DNA from: Omphiscola glabra
Lineage: Eukaryota; Mollusca; Gastropoda; Lymnaeidae
Direction of reading: 5' to 3'
Length of the DNA: 64,000 nt
Assembly (NCBI GenBank): GCA_964017045.1
Contig: OZ024794.1
Location: forward strand, 36,065,182 to 36,129,181
The notes beneath the pieces were generated by a model that was not told the DNA's origin, did no database searches, and saw nothing but the letters and a program-made list of their open reading frames with translations. Of the stretch, positions 1 to 13,100 are shown one piece after another; within the stretch, counting starts at the first letter, position 1; the number at the start of each line of letters is the position of its first letter. Made by a program: the position numbers and the translations under genes.

Positions 1-1888
1 CAGAATCTAGTGATTCTGATGACGATTCTGTAAATGATAGTGTTACTTCTAACACGAACACTACTGGCGCGGAATGGTCCGATGGACTGTCCAATGTAAC
101 AGAAAATATGGGCGTATTTTCTGAATATGTAGGAAGTCTACTGGATATGCCAATTGGCAGCCTACCTATAAACTTTTTCAAGCTGTATCTGACGGACAAA
201 TGTATTGATGAGTTTGTTTTACAAACTAATTTGTATGCCAAGCAACAATTGGCCAAGCAGTCGGGCCCTAGGCCTAGGGCATCTACCATAACATGGACAC
301 CAGTAAATGCAGATGACATCTACAAATATATATATATCAATATCATGTTTGGCCTTCACCAAGTGCCAGATGTAAGACTGTACTGGTCTTCTGACAATAT
401 GTGGAGGGTCCCTGCAGTGGCTGACGTCATGAGCAGAGATCGTTTCCAGTTGATTCATCGGTTTTTCCATGTCAACGACAGCTCTCTTCAACCCGCCAAG
501 GACAGCCCAAACTATGATCCCCTATACAAGGTGAGGCCCTTTCTGGACCACATAAGGCACCAATGCTCATCACAGTACAAGCCTCAGAGACAACTAAGTG
601 TTGATGAAGCCATGGTCGGTTTTAGGGGAAGACTTGGGTTCAAGCAATATATGAAAGATAAGCCGACTCCCTGGGGCTTGAAGATTTGGTGTTGTGCCGA
701 AGCCAAGACCGGTTACATTTTAAACTTTAAAGTGTACACTGGTAAAAGTGAGGTGAGCTCTACCAATGGTTTGGGCTATGATGTCGTCATGGCTATGGCC
801 GAGCCCTATTTGGATAAAAGGCATGAGATTTTTTTTGACAATTTTTTTTCTTCGCCCAAGCTGGCAGAAGACCTACTTGCCCGTGACACCTATTGCTGTG
901 CCACAATTAGGCCCAACCGCAAAGGCTGGCCTCTTAAAAAATCTAAACAAAGAAAAGGTGACTGCACAATGCAGCAAAAGGGACTACTTGTTGCCTGCCA
1001 ATGGACAGACAAGCGCCAAGTAAATATGATATCAACAAATTCAAATCCACTGATGACAACCGTTGAGAGAAGATCCAAAGACGGGATAATTGAAGTGGAA
1101 ATCCCCTGCAGTGTAGACTCATACAATTCATATATGTTTGGTGTGGATTTAGGAGATCAGCACCGTTCGTATTATCCTGTAGGACGACCTAGCCATAAAT
1201 GGTGGAGGTACCTCTTCTGGTATTTAATCCAGGTATCCATTGTTAATGGTTATCTACTGATGAAAAGGGTGAACCCTGATTCCCCTTTTAGCAAGTGCCA
1301 CCTCAAGTTTCGTTCAAAGTTGGCTCAACAGCTACTGAATTTAAAAACAAGAGTCACCCCATCAAGCTCTTCTTGCCTGAACAGGCCAAGTATTGCTGGC
1401 ATTGCAAGACCTTTCAGCCCCAAGCATAGGCTCTCTACAATGCCAGGGAGAAAGCGCAGATGCTACCAGTGTGCCATGGTAGGAGCAAAAATGCCCAGCG
1501 GCAGAACAAAGGAAACCACCAAAGGCTGTTATTTATGTCAAGTGCATTTGCATGCTGGACAATGCTACAGCACTTACCATGAGAGCATAAAATAAACTTT
1601 AAGTGGTGTTAAAGTTGAATTAAATGTAGGAAAAAAGCGGTCAAAATATCATTTGTTACATTTTTATTAATTTTGTGTCGTCGTTTGGTCTTGTTGTACC
1701 AGTAATGTTATATATTTCTGAAATCTTATCCATTTCTGAATGCAATAATATTTTTTTGGTTTAAATTGGTTAATATTTAGGTACCAAAAACAATTTTATA
1801 AAATATATATATGGTAAAAAATCAGAGTAGCTTCCCTTTTCCAGGAAAATGAATATAAACAGGAAGTGAGTGCTCAGGGGGGAATGAG
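1..1888 (+). mobile_element. piggyBac DNA transposon, 5' end outside window
   Basis: The element carries an open transposase frame and ends exactly at a TTAA (1889-1892), the target site of piggyBac transposons. The same host sequence after the TTAA (aagacaaaagaacaag) recurs after a TTAA at 4161 and 6484 with no element in front, so those sites are paralogous empty sites and fix the right boundary at 1888. Between the stop codon (1595) and the boundary lie about 290 bases of AT-rich 3' non-coding DNA. The right terminus read inward from the TTAA is ctcattcccccctgagc. The left terminus is not in the window, so the TIR pairing cannot be checked. The intact frame suggests a young copy. Confidence 0.88.
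3..1595 (+). CDS. piggyBac transposase (DDE_Tnp_1_7 family), 5' partial
   Basis: Cut-and-paste transposase of the piggyBac/PGBD4-like family. The frame is open to the window edge; the first in-window ATG is at 108 (495 codons), but the upstream frame encodes a Ser/Asp-rich acidic stretch typical of piggyBac N-termini, so translation probably starts outside. Counting from the ATG at 108, the three catalytic aspartates are visible: D166 in SVDEAMVGFRG, D244 in FFDNFFSS and D347 in MFGVDLGDQHRSYY. The C-terminus is Cys/His-rich (CYQCAMVG...CYLCQVHLH), matching the zinc-binding RING/PHD-like tail of the family. There are no stops or frameshifts across nearly 1.6 kb. It lies in the same orientation as the downstream host gene, apparently in one of its introns. 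Confidence 0.93.
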   Translation, partial: ESSDSDDDSVNDSVTSNTNTTGAEWSDGLSNVTENMGVFSEYVGSLLDMPIGSLPINFFKLYLTDKCIDEFVLQTNLYAKQQLAKQSGPRPRASTITWTPVNADDIYKYIYINIMFGLHQVPDVRLYWSSDNMWRVPAVADVMSRDRFQLIHRFFHVNDSSLQPAKDSPNYDPLYKVRPFLDHIRHQCSSQYKPQRQLSVDEAMVGFRGRLGFKQYMKDKPTPWGLKIWCCAEAKTGYILNFKVYTGKSEVSSTNGLGYDVVMAMAEPYLDKRHEIFFDNFFSSPKLAEDLLARDTYCCATIRPNRKGWPLKKSKQRKGDCTMQQKGLLVACQWTDKRQVNMISTNSNPLMTTVERRSKDGIIEVEIPCSVDSYNSYMFGVDLGDQHRSYYPVGRPSHKWWRYLFWYLIQVSIVNGYLLMKRVNPDSPFSKCHLKFRSKLAQQLLNLKTRVTPSSSSCLNRPSIAGIARPFSPKHRLSTMPGRKRRCYQCAMVGAKMPSGRTKETTKGCYLCQVHLHAGQCYSTYHESIK

Positions 1889-4160
1889 TTAAGACAAAAG
1901 AACAAGATCATCATGTATAATTGATATTACATTTTAAGCACAATCAAACATTTGTTTTTAATTAACAGACTTTTGTTTCTGGAGAGGACTTGACCTCAAG
2001 CCCCCAAGGACCTTTGTTAGTTGTGTCAAATCCAGATGCTGAAGTAAAAGTTGAGGTCTGCGCAGGTAAAGAAAAGAACTCAATCAAGTTAAAATGATTA
2101 TGAACCTTATGTCATCCATATGTATTTTAAATATGGCCAACTTAAACTGGTACAAAAAAATTCTCAATGATAATAAATCATTGCTTGATTCCATTATAGG
2201 AACACCAGCATCACCAAGCACACCCGAGTCACCAAGCTCACCAGAGTCACCAAGTACTCCAGAATTCCCAAGCACACCTGGATCACCAAGCACTCCTGGA
2301 TCACCAAGCACACCAGAGTCACCAAGCACACCTGAGTCTCCAAGCACACCAGAGTCACCAAGTACTCCAGAATTCCCAAGCACTCCTGGATCACCAAGCA
2401 CACCAGAGTCACCAAGCACACCTGAGTCTCCAAGTACTCCAGAATTCCCAAGCACACCTGGATCACCAAGCACACCAGAGTCACCAAGCACACCTGAGTC
2501 TCCAAGTACTCCAGAATTCCCAAGCACTCCTGGATCACCAAGCACACCAGGATCACCAAGCACTCCTGAGTCACCAAGCACACCAGAGTCACCAAGTACT
2601 CCAGAATTCCCAAGCACTCCTGGATCACCAAGCACACCAGGATCACCAAGCACTCCTGAGTCACCAAGCACACCAGAGTCACCAAGTACTCCAGAATTCC
2701 CAAGCACACCTGGATCACCAAGCTTACCTGGATCACCAAGCACACCCGAGTCACCAAGCATACCAGAGTCACCAAGTACTCCAGAATTCCCAAGCACTCC
2801 TGGATCACCAAGCACACCTGGATCACCAAGCACACCATGTCAACTTGTCATGCTGCCTAATACAAATAATAACAAAGTACTCCCTATTCAAACTAGCTCT
2901 GCAAGTAGAAATGCTCCTCCACAAGCCATTACTCTTGCCAATCCAGAGGGTGAAGATGTGAAACGTGTCACTGTTTCAGAAAACACTGTTTCAGATAAAC
3001 CTGCATCTCTTTATCAGCCAACAGATCAGGTACTTTGCAACAAATTACACTGTTAACATTCCATCATATTTTAAAAGCTGCATTATAAACTGTTTAAGAT
3101 TTAAGAATTTTTCAATGAAATAATTTCATTGCAATTAAATTACATAATTTTAGTCATAAAAGTTAATATTTCAATGAAAATTGTGCTAACTCCATTTGTG
3201 AGCATTTTGTTTCTTTCTTTAATATTTTAGACAAAACTAACACCAACGTCTCTCATTGTCTACAAATTTGGTAAGTTTCAGATAACTTATAATAAAAATC
3301 ATAGTTTTAATATCTGTTTTCCTTGCATAAATTCATTTGTTTTTGTTTGGTTTTTTTTTTGGTTTTTTTAAGAAGAATACTTTGATTGATTTATTTTTTT
3401 TTAGATCATTTTTCAAATGTTTGCTATATTTTATACTTGCTGATAATAGCTTATTTTAATATCTGATTGACATATTTTTAACAGATGGATATACACCAAC
3501 AGCACCATTACCAAAGGTGGTACTGACAACTCTAGGTCAGTAAAATTAAAAAATATTCCTTTCCTTAAGCTTTGGTACATTCCTCTTAATATGTTTAGGA
3601 CGGTAACAGTGAATTCAATGAAATTTTTAAAATTTATAAAGCGTTTTGATTTTTTAAATTTTATAATGCTGCAAGAAACTTTTATTTTTTTTTTACCTAC
3701 ATTTTACTGTGTTCACAAAGGTAATAAAATTGGATTTAATAACTAATTTTTAAAAAGGCTATTTACTGACTCCTACAAAATTAGTGAGTTAATATTGTTA
3801 TTTCCCTTTCATGTGAAATATTTACATATTAGTAACTTATGGAAACTTATAGATTCTTTGTTTTCTCTTGCAGACCAAACTAATGGTGGAGATGTCTATG
3901 TAGTACGGGGAGTTGATGAGAAGAGGAACCCAATAACAATTGTCATAATTAAACCTCAGAACACTAGCAACATTAGCGTTCCTGAAGGGGCAATTATTTA
4001 TGAAAAGAAGGTAAATATTTTTCCTGTGTTTAAAATTTCACAGTGTTCCCATGAAAAACTTTGTTTCAAAAATGGCCTTTTTTTACGGTTTTGCTTATAA
4101 AAATATGGTTTTTAAATAGTCTGATGCAAATTTAAGACATTACTATTTGATACATCAAAT
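1889..4160 (+). repeat. tandem gene-internal duplication, unit 1
   Basis: A 2,272-bp unit that begins at the TTAA after the piggyBac element and contains five exons, 385 codons in all: A (1969-2065), B (2200-3029, Pro-rich), C (3231-3270), D (3485-3535) and E (3874-4010). Exon E ends in phase 0 and exon A starts in phase 0, so whole units can be added without breaking the frame. Outside the Pro-rich exon it differs from unit 2 at only a few bases (for example an aacttataat versus aacgtataat change and a small indel before the ATGATTATG stretch). Confidence 0.93.
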
Positions 4161-7100
4161 TTAAGACAAAAGAACAAGATCATCATGTATAATTGATATT
4201 ACATTTTAAGCACAATCAAACATTTGTTTTTAATTAACAGACTTTTGTTTCTGGAGAGGACTTGACCTCAAGCCCCCAAGGACCTTTGTTAGTTGTGTCA
4301 AATCCAGATGCTGAAGTAAAAGTTGAGGTCTGCGCAGGTAAAGAAAAGAACTCAATCAAAAAATGATTATGAACCTTATGTCATCCATATGTATTTTAAA
4401 TATGGCCAACTTAAACTGGTACAAAAAAATTCTCAATGATAATAAATCATTGCTTGATTCCATTATAGGAACACCAGCATCACCAAGCACACCCGAGTCA
4501 CCAAGCTCACCAGAGTCACCAAGTACTCCAGAATTCCCAAGCACACCTGGATCACCAAGCACTCCTGGATCACCAAGCACACCAGAGTCACCAAGCACAC
4601 CTGAGTCTCCAAGTACTCCAGAATTCCCAAGCACACCTGGATCACCAAGCACTCCTGAGTCACCAAGCACACCAGAGTCACCAAGTACTCCAGAATTCCC
4701 AAGCACTCCTGGATCACCAAGCACACCAGAGTCACCAAGCACACCTGAGTCTCCAAGTACTCCAGAATTCCCAAGCACACCTGGATCACCAAGCACACCA
4801 GAGTCACCAAGCACACCTGAGTCTCCAAGTACTCCAGAATTCCCAAGCACTCCTGGATCACCAAGCACACCAGGATCACCAAGCACTCCTGAGTCACCAA
4901 GCACACCAGAGTCACCAAGTACTCCAGAATTCCCAAGCACTCCTGGATCACCAAGCACACCAGGATCACCAAGCACTCCTGAGTCACCAAGCACACCAGA
5001 GTCACCAAGTACTCCAGAATTCCCAAGCACACCTGGATCACCAAGCTTACCTGGATCACCAAGCACACCCGAGTCACCAAGCATACCAGAGTCACCAAGT
5101 ACTCCAGAATTCCCAAGCACTCCTGGATCACCAAGCACACCTGGATCACCAAGCACACCATGTCAACTTGTCATGCTGCCTAATACAAATAATAACAAAG
5201 TACTCCCTATTCAAACTAGCTCTGCAAGTAGAAATGCTCCTCCACAAGCCATTACTCTTGCCAATCCAGAGGGTGAAGATGTGAAACGTGTCACTGTTTC
5301 AGAAAACACTGTTTCAGATAAACCTGCATCTCTTTATCAGCCAACAGATCAGGTACTTTGCAACAAATTACACTGTTAACATTCCATCATATTTTAAAAG
5401 CTGCATTATAAACTGTTTAAGATTTAAGAATTTTTCAATGAAATAATTTCATTGCAATTAAATTACATAATTTTAGTCATAAAAGTTAATATTTCAATGA
5501 AAATTGTGCTAACTCCATTTGTGAGCATTTTGTTTCTTTCTTTAATATTTTAGACAAAACTAACACCAACGTCTCTCATTGTCTACAAATTTGGTAAGTT
5601 TCAGATAACGTATAATAAAAATCATAGTTTTAATATCTGTTTTCCTTGCATAAATTCATTTGTTTTTGTTTGGTTTTTTTTTTGGTTTTTTTAAGAAAAA
5701 TACTTTGATTGATTTATTTTTTTTTAGATCATTTTTCAAATGTTTGCTATATTTTATACTTGCTGATAATAGCTTATTTTAATATCTGATTGACATATTT
5801 TTAACAGATGGATATACACCAACAGCACCATTACCAAAGGTGGTACTGACAACTCTAGGTCAGTAAAATTAAAAAATATTCCTTTCCTTAAGCTTTGGTA
5901 CATTCCTCTTAATATGTTTAGGACGGTAACAGTGAATTCAATGAAATTTTTAAAATTTATAAAGCGTTTTGATTTTTTAAATTTTATAATGCTGCAAGAA
6001 ACTTTTATTTTTTTTTTACCTACATTTTACTGTGTTCACAAAGGTAATAAAATTGGATTTAATAACTAATTTTTAAAAAGGCTATTTACTGACTCCTACA
6101 AAATTAGTGAGTTAATATTGTTATTTCCCTTTCATGTGAAATATTTACATATTAGTAACTTATGGAAACTTATAGATTCTTTGTTTTCTCTTGCAGACCA
6201 AACTAATGGTGGAGATGTCTATGTAGTACGGGGAGTTGATGAGAAGAGGAACCCAATAACAATTGTCATAATTAAACCTCAGAACACTAGCAACATTAGC
6301 GTTCCTGAAGGGGCAATTATTTATGAAAAGAAGGTAAATATTTTTCCTGTGTTTAAAATTTCACAGTGTTCCCATGAAAAACTTTGTTTCAAAAATGGCC
6401 TTTTTTTACGGTTTTGCTTATAAAAATATGGTTTTTAAATAGTCTGATGCAAATTTAAGACATTACTATTTGATACATCAAATTTAAGACAAAAGAACAA
6501 GATCATCATGTATAATTGATATTACATTTTAAGCACAATCAAACATTTGTTTTTAATTAACAGACTTTTGTTTCTGGAGAGGACTTGACCTCAAGCCCCC
6601 AAGGACCTTTGTTAGTTGTGTCAAATCCAGATGCTGAAGTAAAAGTTGAGGTCTGCGCAGGTAAAGAAAAGAACTCAATCAAGTTAAAATGATTATGAAC
6701 CTTATGTCATCCATATGTATTTTAAATATGGCCAACTTAAACTGGTACAAAACAATTCTCAATGATAATAAATCATTGCTTGATTCCATTATAGGAACAC
6801 CAGCATCACCAAGCACACCCGAGTCACCAAGCACACCAGAGTCACCAAGTACTCCAGAATTCCCAAGCACACCTGGATCACCAAGCACTCCTGGATCACC
6901 AAGCACACCAGAGTCACCAAGCACACCAGAGTCACCAAGTACTCCAGAATTCCCAAGCACACCTGGATCACCAAGCACTCCTGGATCACCAAGCACACCA
7001 GAGTCACCAAGCACACCTGAGTCTCCAAGTACTCCAGAATTCCCAAGCACTCCTGGATCACCAAGCACACCTGGATCACCAAGCACTCCTGAGTCACCAA

Positions 7101-10100
7101 GCACACCAGAGTCACCAAGCACACCCGAGTCACCAAGCACACCAGAGTCACCAAGTACTCCAGAATTCCCAAGCACACCTGGATCACCAAGCTTACCTGG
7201 ATCACCAAGCACACCCGAGTCACCAAGTACACCAGAGTCACCAAGTGCTCCAGAATTCCCAAGCACACCTGGATCACCAAGCACACCAGAGTCACCAAGT
7301 ACTCCAGAATTCCCAAGCACACCTGGATCACCAAGCACACCTGGATCACCAAGCACTACAATTTCTGAAGGTCTGTTTTTTTCATTTGTTTTTCAGTTTA
7401 CATACTTTGTTAGGAAATAAATGCTTTAATTATCTTACGAATATACTTCCCTATTTAAATGTTTAGTGTTTACCTAATGAATTATTCTTATTTTTTTCTT
7501 CTTGATTAAAAAAAATTATGTATTTATTGTTTAATGTTTTGTTATCATTACGGGATTTTCTGCAGTTATCATACATTTTTATTGTATTTTTTCAGTGTTT
7601 TTAACATTTTGTTTTTTTAAGGCATTTATTTTATTATTTCTTTTTAGGTTGCAGCGACCTTATTGAAATGACTGAAGCTGATTTATCTAGCCTACCAATT
7701 AGTTTCCAAACTTATCCATCTGTCACTGGAGGTACTTTTGACTTTGTTGTTTCAAACAATGCGGGCAAGGTGATCATCACTGTCTATGTACCATTAGGTT
7801 GCACGTTATCCATTATGGAAATAAAGGGAACATACGAGAAATACCAAGTAACTGAAATAGAAAAGAATGAAATGGAAACAATTAAGAAGGTAATTTTTTT
7901 GGTTTAAATTTTGTTTAGAATCATTTTGTCTAACTGAATATCATAGTCTTTATATTTTATTTTACTATTGTTCAAAGCATTGCTGCAGTTGTTCAATGAT
8001 ATAACATTAAGGTACACTTAATAAATTATTTTCTTAAGTTCTTCTATAAGATATTTCATTAAATGAAGGTATTCTTTGCTTGATCAGAACACCTATTCAG
8101 TAAGGTAAGGTAAGGTAAATCAACTACTTTGAACAGGCTGCACTTGCTTTAATTTGAACTGTCCAACAATCTGCAAAGAATTCAATTACATATTTTCCTG
8201 ACTTTTACCTCAATTAAATTTTTTTTTCTATATATTTCATTACTACAGAACACTGAAGGACTTGATGTGTTTACAGCTGAAACAAATCCTAGAAATGTCT
8301 TTAACGCTGAGATAAAGGAGGATTCTGAGGTTGTCATTACCATTTGGGGCGCAGAGGAAGGCTTTACTGTTAACATTACAGAACTCAGAGTGTGTCTGCC
8401 TGACGAAAGTAAGTAAATACACTGCAACTGCTCATAAGTTATGAGGTTTAATCTTAGAAGCTTTTCTAAACATATATTTATTTATTTTTAAAGCTATTAC
8501 AATGAAATGCTATTCACTGTTGTTTCCGCAGGCAAAAAATGCAAAGCTTATATATGATCATATAAAAAGTATATCTCAGAATATATTTTGCTTATTGTGC
8601 TTTTAAAAGTGATGGTAGGTGATATCGTGGTTTTGTTTTGTAAGTGCTATGAGGGTGTGTCATCACTTTTTATGTTCACTTATCATCAGAATTATTTATA
8701 TGTGACAAATATGCAAGAGAAAAAAAAAAAAGAAAAAAAAAAGTCAAATAAAATTAATATAACCTTGTACATAGTGTATTTAATTTTTAGGTGACACTAG
8801 GAATTACCTGCGATTGGAAAAAATTTTACTCTCATTTTTAATCAAATAAATCTTACAGATTTCTGCCGTGTGGAATATGAAAACATCCTAGCAGAAAATA
8901 AATTCCTGACACTACAGAATCAGCTTGGTGTCAGTGCAGTAGATGGCAGCATTGTTCATTATGGAGATGCTATCCAAGAGGGTATCACTGTTATAGGAAG
9001 TTGTTTTGAATGGTATGAAAATATGTTTATTTACATTAAGGAGATCATTTATTGATGGTTTTTTTGTTTAAATAATTGAGTGCAGTATAAAACTGAATGT
9101 TACATCACACACACTGTGCAACATTTAGACAATGACTGTGGTTTATAACTGAAATTTACATTACATTTCCGTGACTGGATAAGCCAAGGAAACATCGTAT
9201 GTGAATGATACAGCTTGACACGAGTGGTGTCGTAGGAGTTGCCAAAATGTTTCATTGTGCCAATGTTATCCGCATACGGGACTCTGATCTCCGGGTTTGA
9301 ATTCAGAGTTTCCTTCTCTTAGATGAGTTGGCAACTAAGGCTAACAAGACTTCTGGATTTGTTTTTTTTTTTTGCTTGACTTGGCTTTGGTGGGGATTGA
9401 AATCTAGACCACAATCTTGAGATTGACTCAATTTAGACAATACAGCCCCTTGGCATCCCACATGACATTTATAATTTATAATGCAGCTTCTGTTCAACAT
9501 TTCAGCACATGTCTGCATTACCAATTGGTCTGCAAGCTCACAAGTGATTGCGAGATTTGTCCAAACTATACAACTGAGTGTAAGGGTGCTTGCAATGATG
9601 CCGTAACTGTTGTGACATATGACAAGCCAGGTGTTCCTGACCACTGCCAAGTCAATAGCTCACAACCCTGTCTACCAGAACAATGCACAAGTAAGTGGTG
9701 GTTGCTTTTTTTCCTTTTTCAGACTTTATCATAGTAATGTAATTGTTTCATCAATTCTATTTTTAGGTTTTTAAATCCTTTATATTAACTTCGCTTTTGT
9801 TTGTGGCTGGCCGACTGACTGACTGACTGACTGACTGACTGACTGACTGACTGACTGACTGACTGACTGACTGATTCTCTTGGTGGCAAAATCTTCAGAC
9901 GGCTAATTGGCCCACTTTCAGTCAAGCTGTTCAGCTGAAACTTTGCACATAGACGACACATTCTTTCCAATTATCAGAGCCAACCCGCGAAATATTTCTA
10001 TTTTTCCAGTTTTTAAAGGGGAAAAGAAAATTAAATTAACAAAATAATGGTGCTGAAAGAGTATCTTTATTTAAACATCCCGTGTGTCATATTTTCTTTT

Positions 10101-13100
10101 GTTTTTTTCTCAATGATTTGGTGAAATTAATCTCCTGTGTAAAAGTGGGTGAGTAATTATAAAATTAATATAGTACAGTGGCATGCAAAAAAAGTGCCGC
10201 TGCAAGCTTGGGGGTGGGGGGGGAGCACTAATTGAGATTCTTATAAAGTGTGTTACTTGTATGAATATTTTGCCAAACTTTCAGCCCCAGCCCCATTGCT
10301 TTATTTTATATTTTATAAAGGATTTATAAGAAAAACTGTTTTTAGGGGTTGTTGAATTTATTATGGCTTGTAAAATATATTGCAATATTTTCAGCTCCCC
10401 ATGATTGCCCAACCCCATGGACATCCTGGTCTTCTTGCAGCAACTGCGAACAGATCCGTACTCGTACTTGTAGTCCAGAGTGTGGAGATGTCTGTAAAGA
10501 TTATGTTTTGGCTGAGACTCAAGAATGTCCATCCTGCACCACGACACGTATGTACACTTTTTCTAAGGGAAAAGTTGTATTGCTTAAATACAATTCTTTT
10601 CATTTCATAATTTTATATATAGGGTGGGCCAATAAAAGTGAGAACATCTCGTAAAATGTTTCATTGGCAGAAGCATAAACGAGTGGCGTCGACGCTTAGA
10701 AAAAGTCATTGAGAAGCAAGGAGGAGACATTGAACATGATTTCTGATTAGCTAAATATTTAGCCAAAAAAATGTATGAAGAATTATAATTAATTTGAAAT
10801 AACTCATATGCTACGAGATGTTCTCACTTTTATTGGCCCACCCTGTATATTTATTTATTACAAAAGTTTTTATTTTAATGTCTTTTAGACAGACATATTT
10901 TATTGTTCTGAAAACATTGTATTAATAATGAATAACAAAATAAAATGTATAAAGTTTTCAATTCGCTACATGTTCCCATTTTATGCCTTCCAAATTATAG
11001 CAACAACTAAATACCTGTGTGGCGAAAATGAGGTCTACAAATGTGTGACTAAGCAGGAGAAATGCAGCGAGTCTTGTGCTGTCTTTAGGATGAATTCAAG
11101 CTGCACTGTACAGGATGATACTCTATGTGAGGACCAATGTCAGTGTGAGGAAGGCTTCAAACGGTGAGCCCTTAACTCTAATCCCTTGAATTAGACAAAT
11201 GAGTAAAATATAAAGGTATCCTCAGGTTTTTATTAATAAAACATATTGGAATTGACAAACAAATATTTGTGGATGAATAAATGTGCTACCAAGATAACAT
11301 GCTCTTAGGTTCACCTGATCAATAACCTTTCTTTTCCTTTTTTTTTTTTTTTTTTTTTTTTTAGTAAGTAATTTGTTTTTTTCCAGTAATGTATTGGGCG
11401 AGTGCGTGCCCATTGAAGAATGTGAATGCTACGAAGGTGTTAGTATGTCAACTCCTATACCACAATCTTTCAAGGTCAACGTTAGTAAATGCGTTTACTG
11501 GTGAGTTTTTATTGTAGTCTGCTGCAATCATATGAAAGATTATCATAGTCAGCTGTTATCATATGAAAGCTTATTGTAGTCAGCTGTTATCATATGAAAG
11601 ATTATTATAGTCAGTTGTTATCATATGAAAGATTATTATAGTCAGCTGTTATCATATGAAAGATTATTATAGTCAGCTGTTATCATATGAAAGATTATTA
11701 TAGTCAGCTGTTATCATATGAAAGATTATTATAGTCAGCTGTTATATGAAAGATTATTATAGTCAGCTGTTGTCATATGAAAGCTTATTGTAGTCAGCTG
11801 TTATCATATGAAAGAACTGCCACTCAATATTTTTGTTTAGCAGCAGTGTTGTATCATTCATTGATTTGATTCCATTATCTCATAGAATGTTTACTGATTT
11901 CATTCCACAGTGAATGCAAACCTACTGGCTATGAATGTAATGAACGGAAAGACTGTAAGTCTGACTTTTAAAAACACCTTTTTTTATTAAAAAAATAGGT
12001 CTAATACAGAGAACGTGTTTTTTTTAAATTGATTTTTATTTTGCTCACATTGCTTGTAAATGTAATTAAATGATTACTAAATGACAATATAAGAAATGGT
12101 AACTAAATGAAAATGATAGAAATGGTAACTATATGACAATGATAGAAATGGTAACTATATGACAGTGTTAGAAATGGTAACTATATGACAGTGTTAGAAA
12201 TGGTAACTATATTAAAATGGGAAAAATGACCATTCATTTGAAACACTGTTTTTTTTACATCTTTTTAGGCTGTGAACTCACTGAGTGGGGAGAATGGTCA
12301 CCTTGCTCACGAACATGCGGTGACGGCGTAATGTCAAGAAAGAGGTTACAATTCACCTCAAAATCCTTATTTGATTAATTCTCATTTTTTTAAATAGCAA
12401 CAAAATATGGTTTTCTTTTCATTCAAGGGATAAAAGAAAATGTATGGATATTGAAATTTCATGTTATATTTTTTCAAAAATATGGTTTTCATTCCATTTA
12501 AGTTTAAGTGATAATTGGAAATCTATGGATATTGTCAGAGTCATGTTTTATGAGCTATCTCCTAAAAACTCTTTAGCTAAAACTGCATTTACACTTAACC
12601 ATTTTTGTTAATGTGAAACATAGTAAAAATAATTTGTAGTGGCCTGTGAGTGAACATGACAGTTGTGTGTGCCACCACATCAGGAAGGGATAATGTCTCT
12701 AGTTCAAAGTAAATGGAGTTTTGTTGGAAGTACCTGGTATACAAAAGGACAGCACATGAATAATATTATATGATTTGAAATAGGACACATAACCTCAGTC
12801 TTATATCGATGACAGCAGCCATTTTTTGGCCTAATACATCTCCAAGGGGTAAATGGGGATGCATTTGATTTGGATCACTTTTTAAGTAAATTTTAATCTA
12901 CCGTTTGCCCCCCATCTCCGCTGTTAAGCATCCTTAGATTTTGAGTGACAACCTGAGATACCTTGAATCTGCATATTTTTTTCTCTCAACAAATTTTTTT
13001 TTTTTTGGTTACTCAAATTGATCAGTTGTGTTTTTTTCTACTAGGGGAAAGAATTAAGATTTTTTTTGTTTTTTATCTTAAGGTTTCAGGCCTAAATGTC

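Noticed and set aside
2084..5161. Long minus-strand frames reading as collagen-like Gly-X-Y or Leu/Val/Cys-rich proteins across the Pro-rich repeats (also 6679-7356).
   Set aside because: They are antisense shadows of an 18-bp coding repeat; the + strand exons have splice sites, correct phases and a domain context.
11511..11815. Regular repeats that could be mistaken for a CRISPR array.
   Set aside because: Contiguous 31-bp minisatellite without unique spacers, inside a eukaryotic intron.
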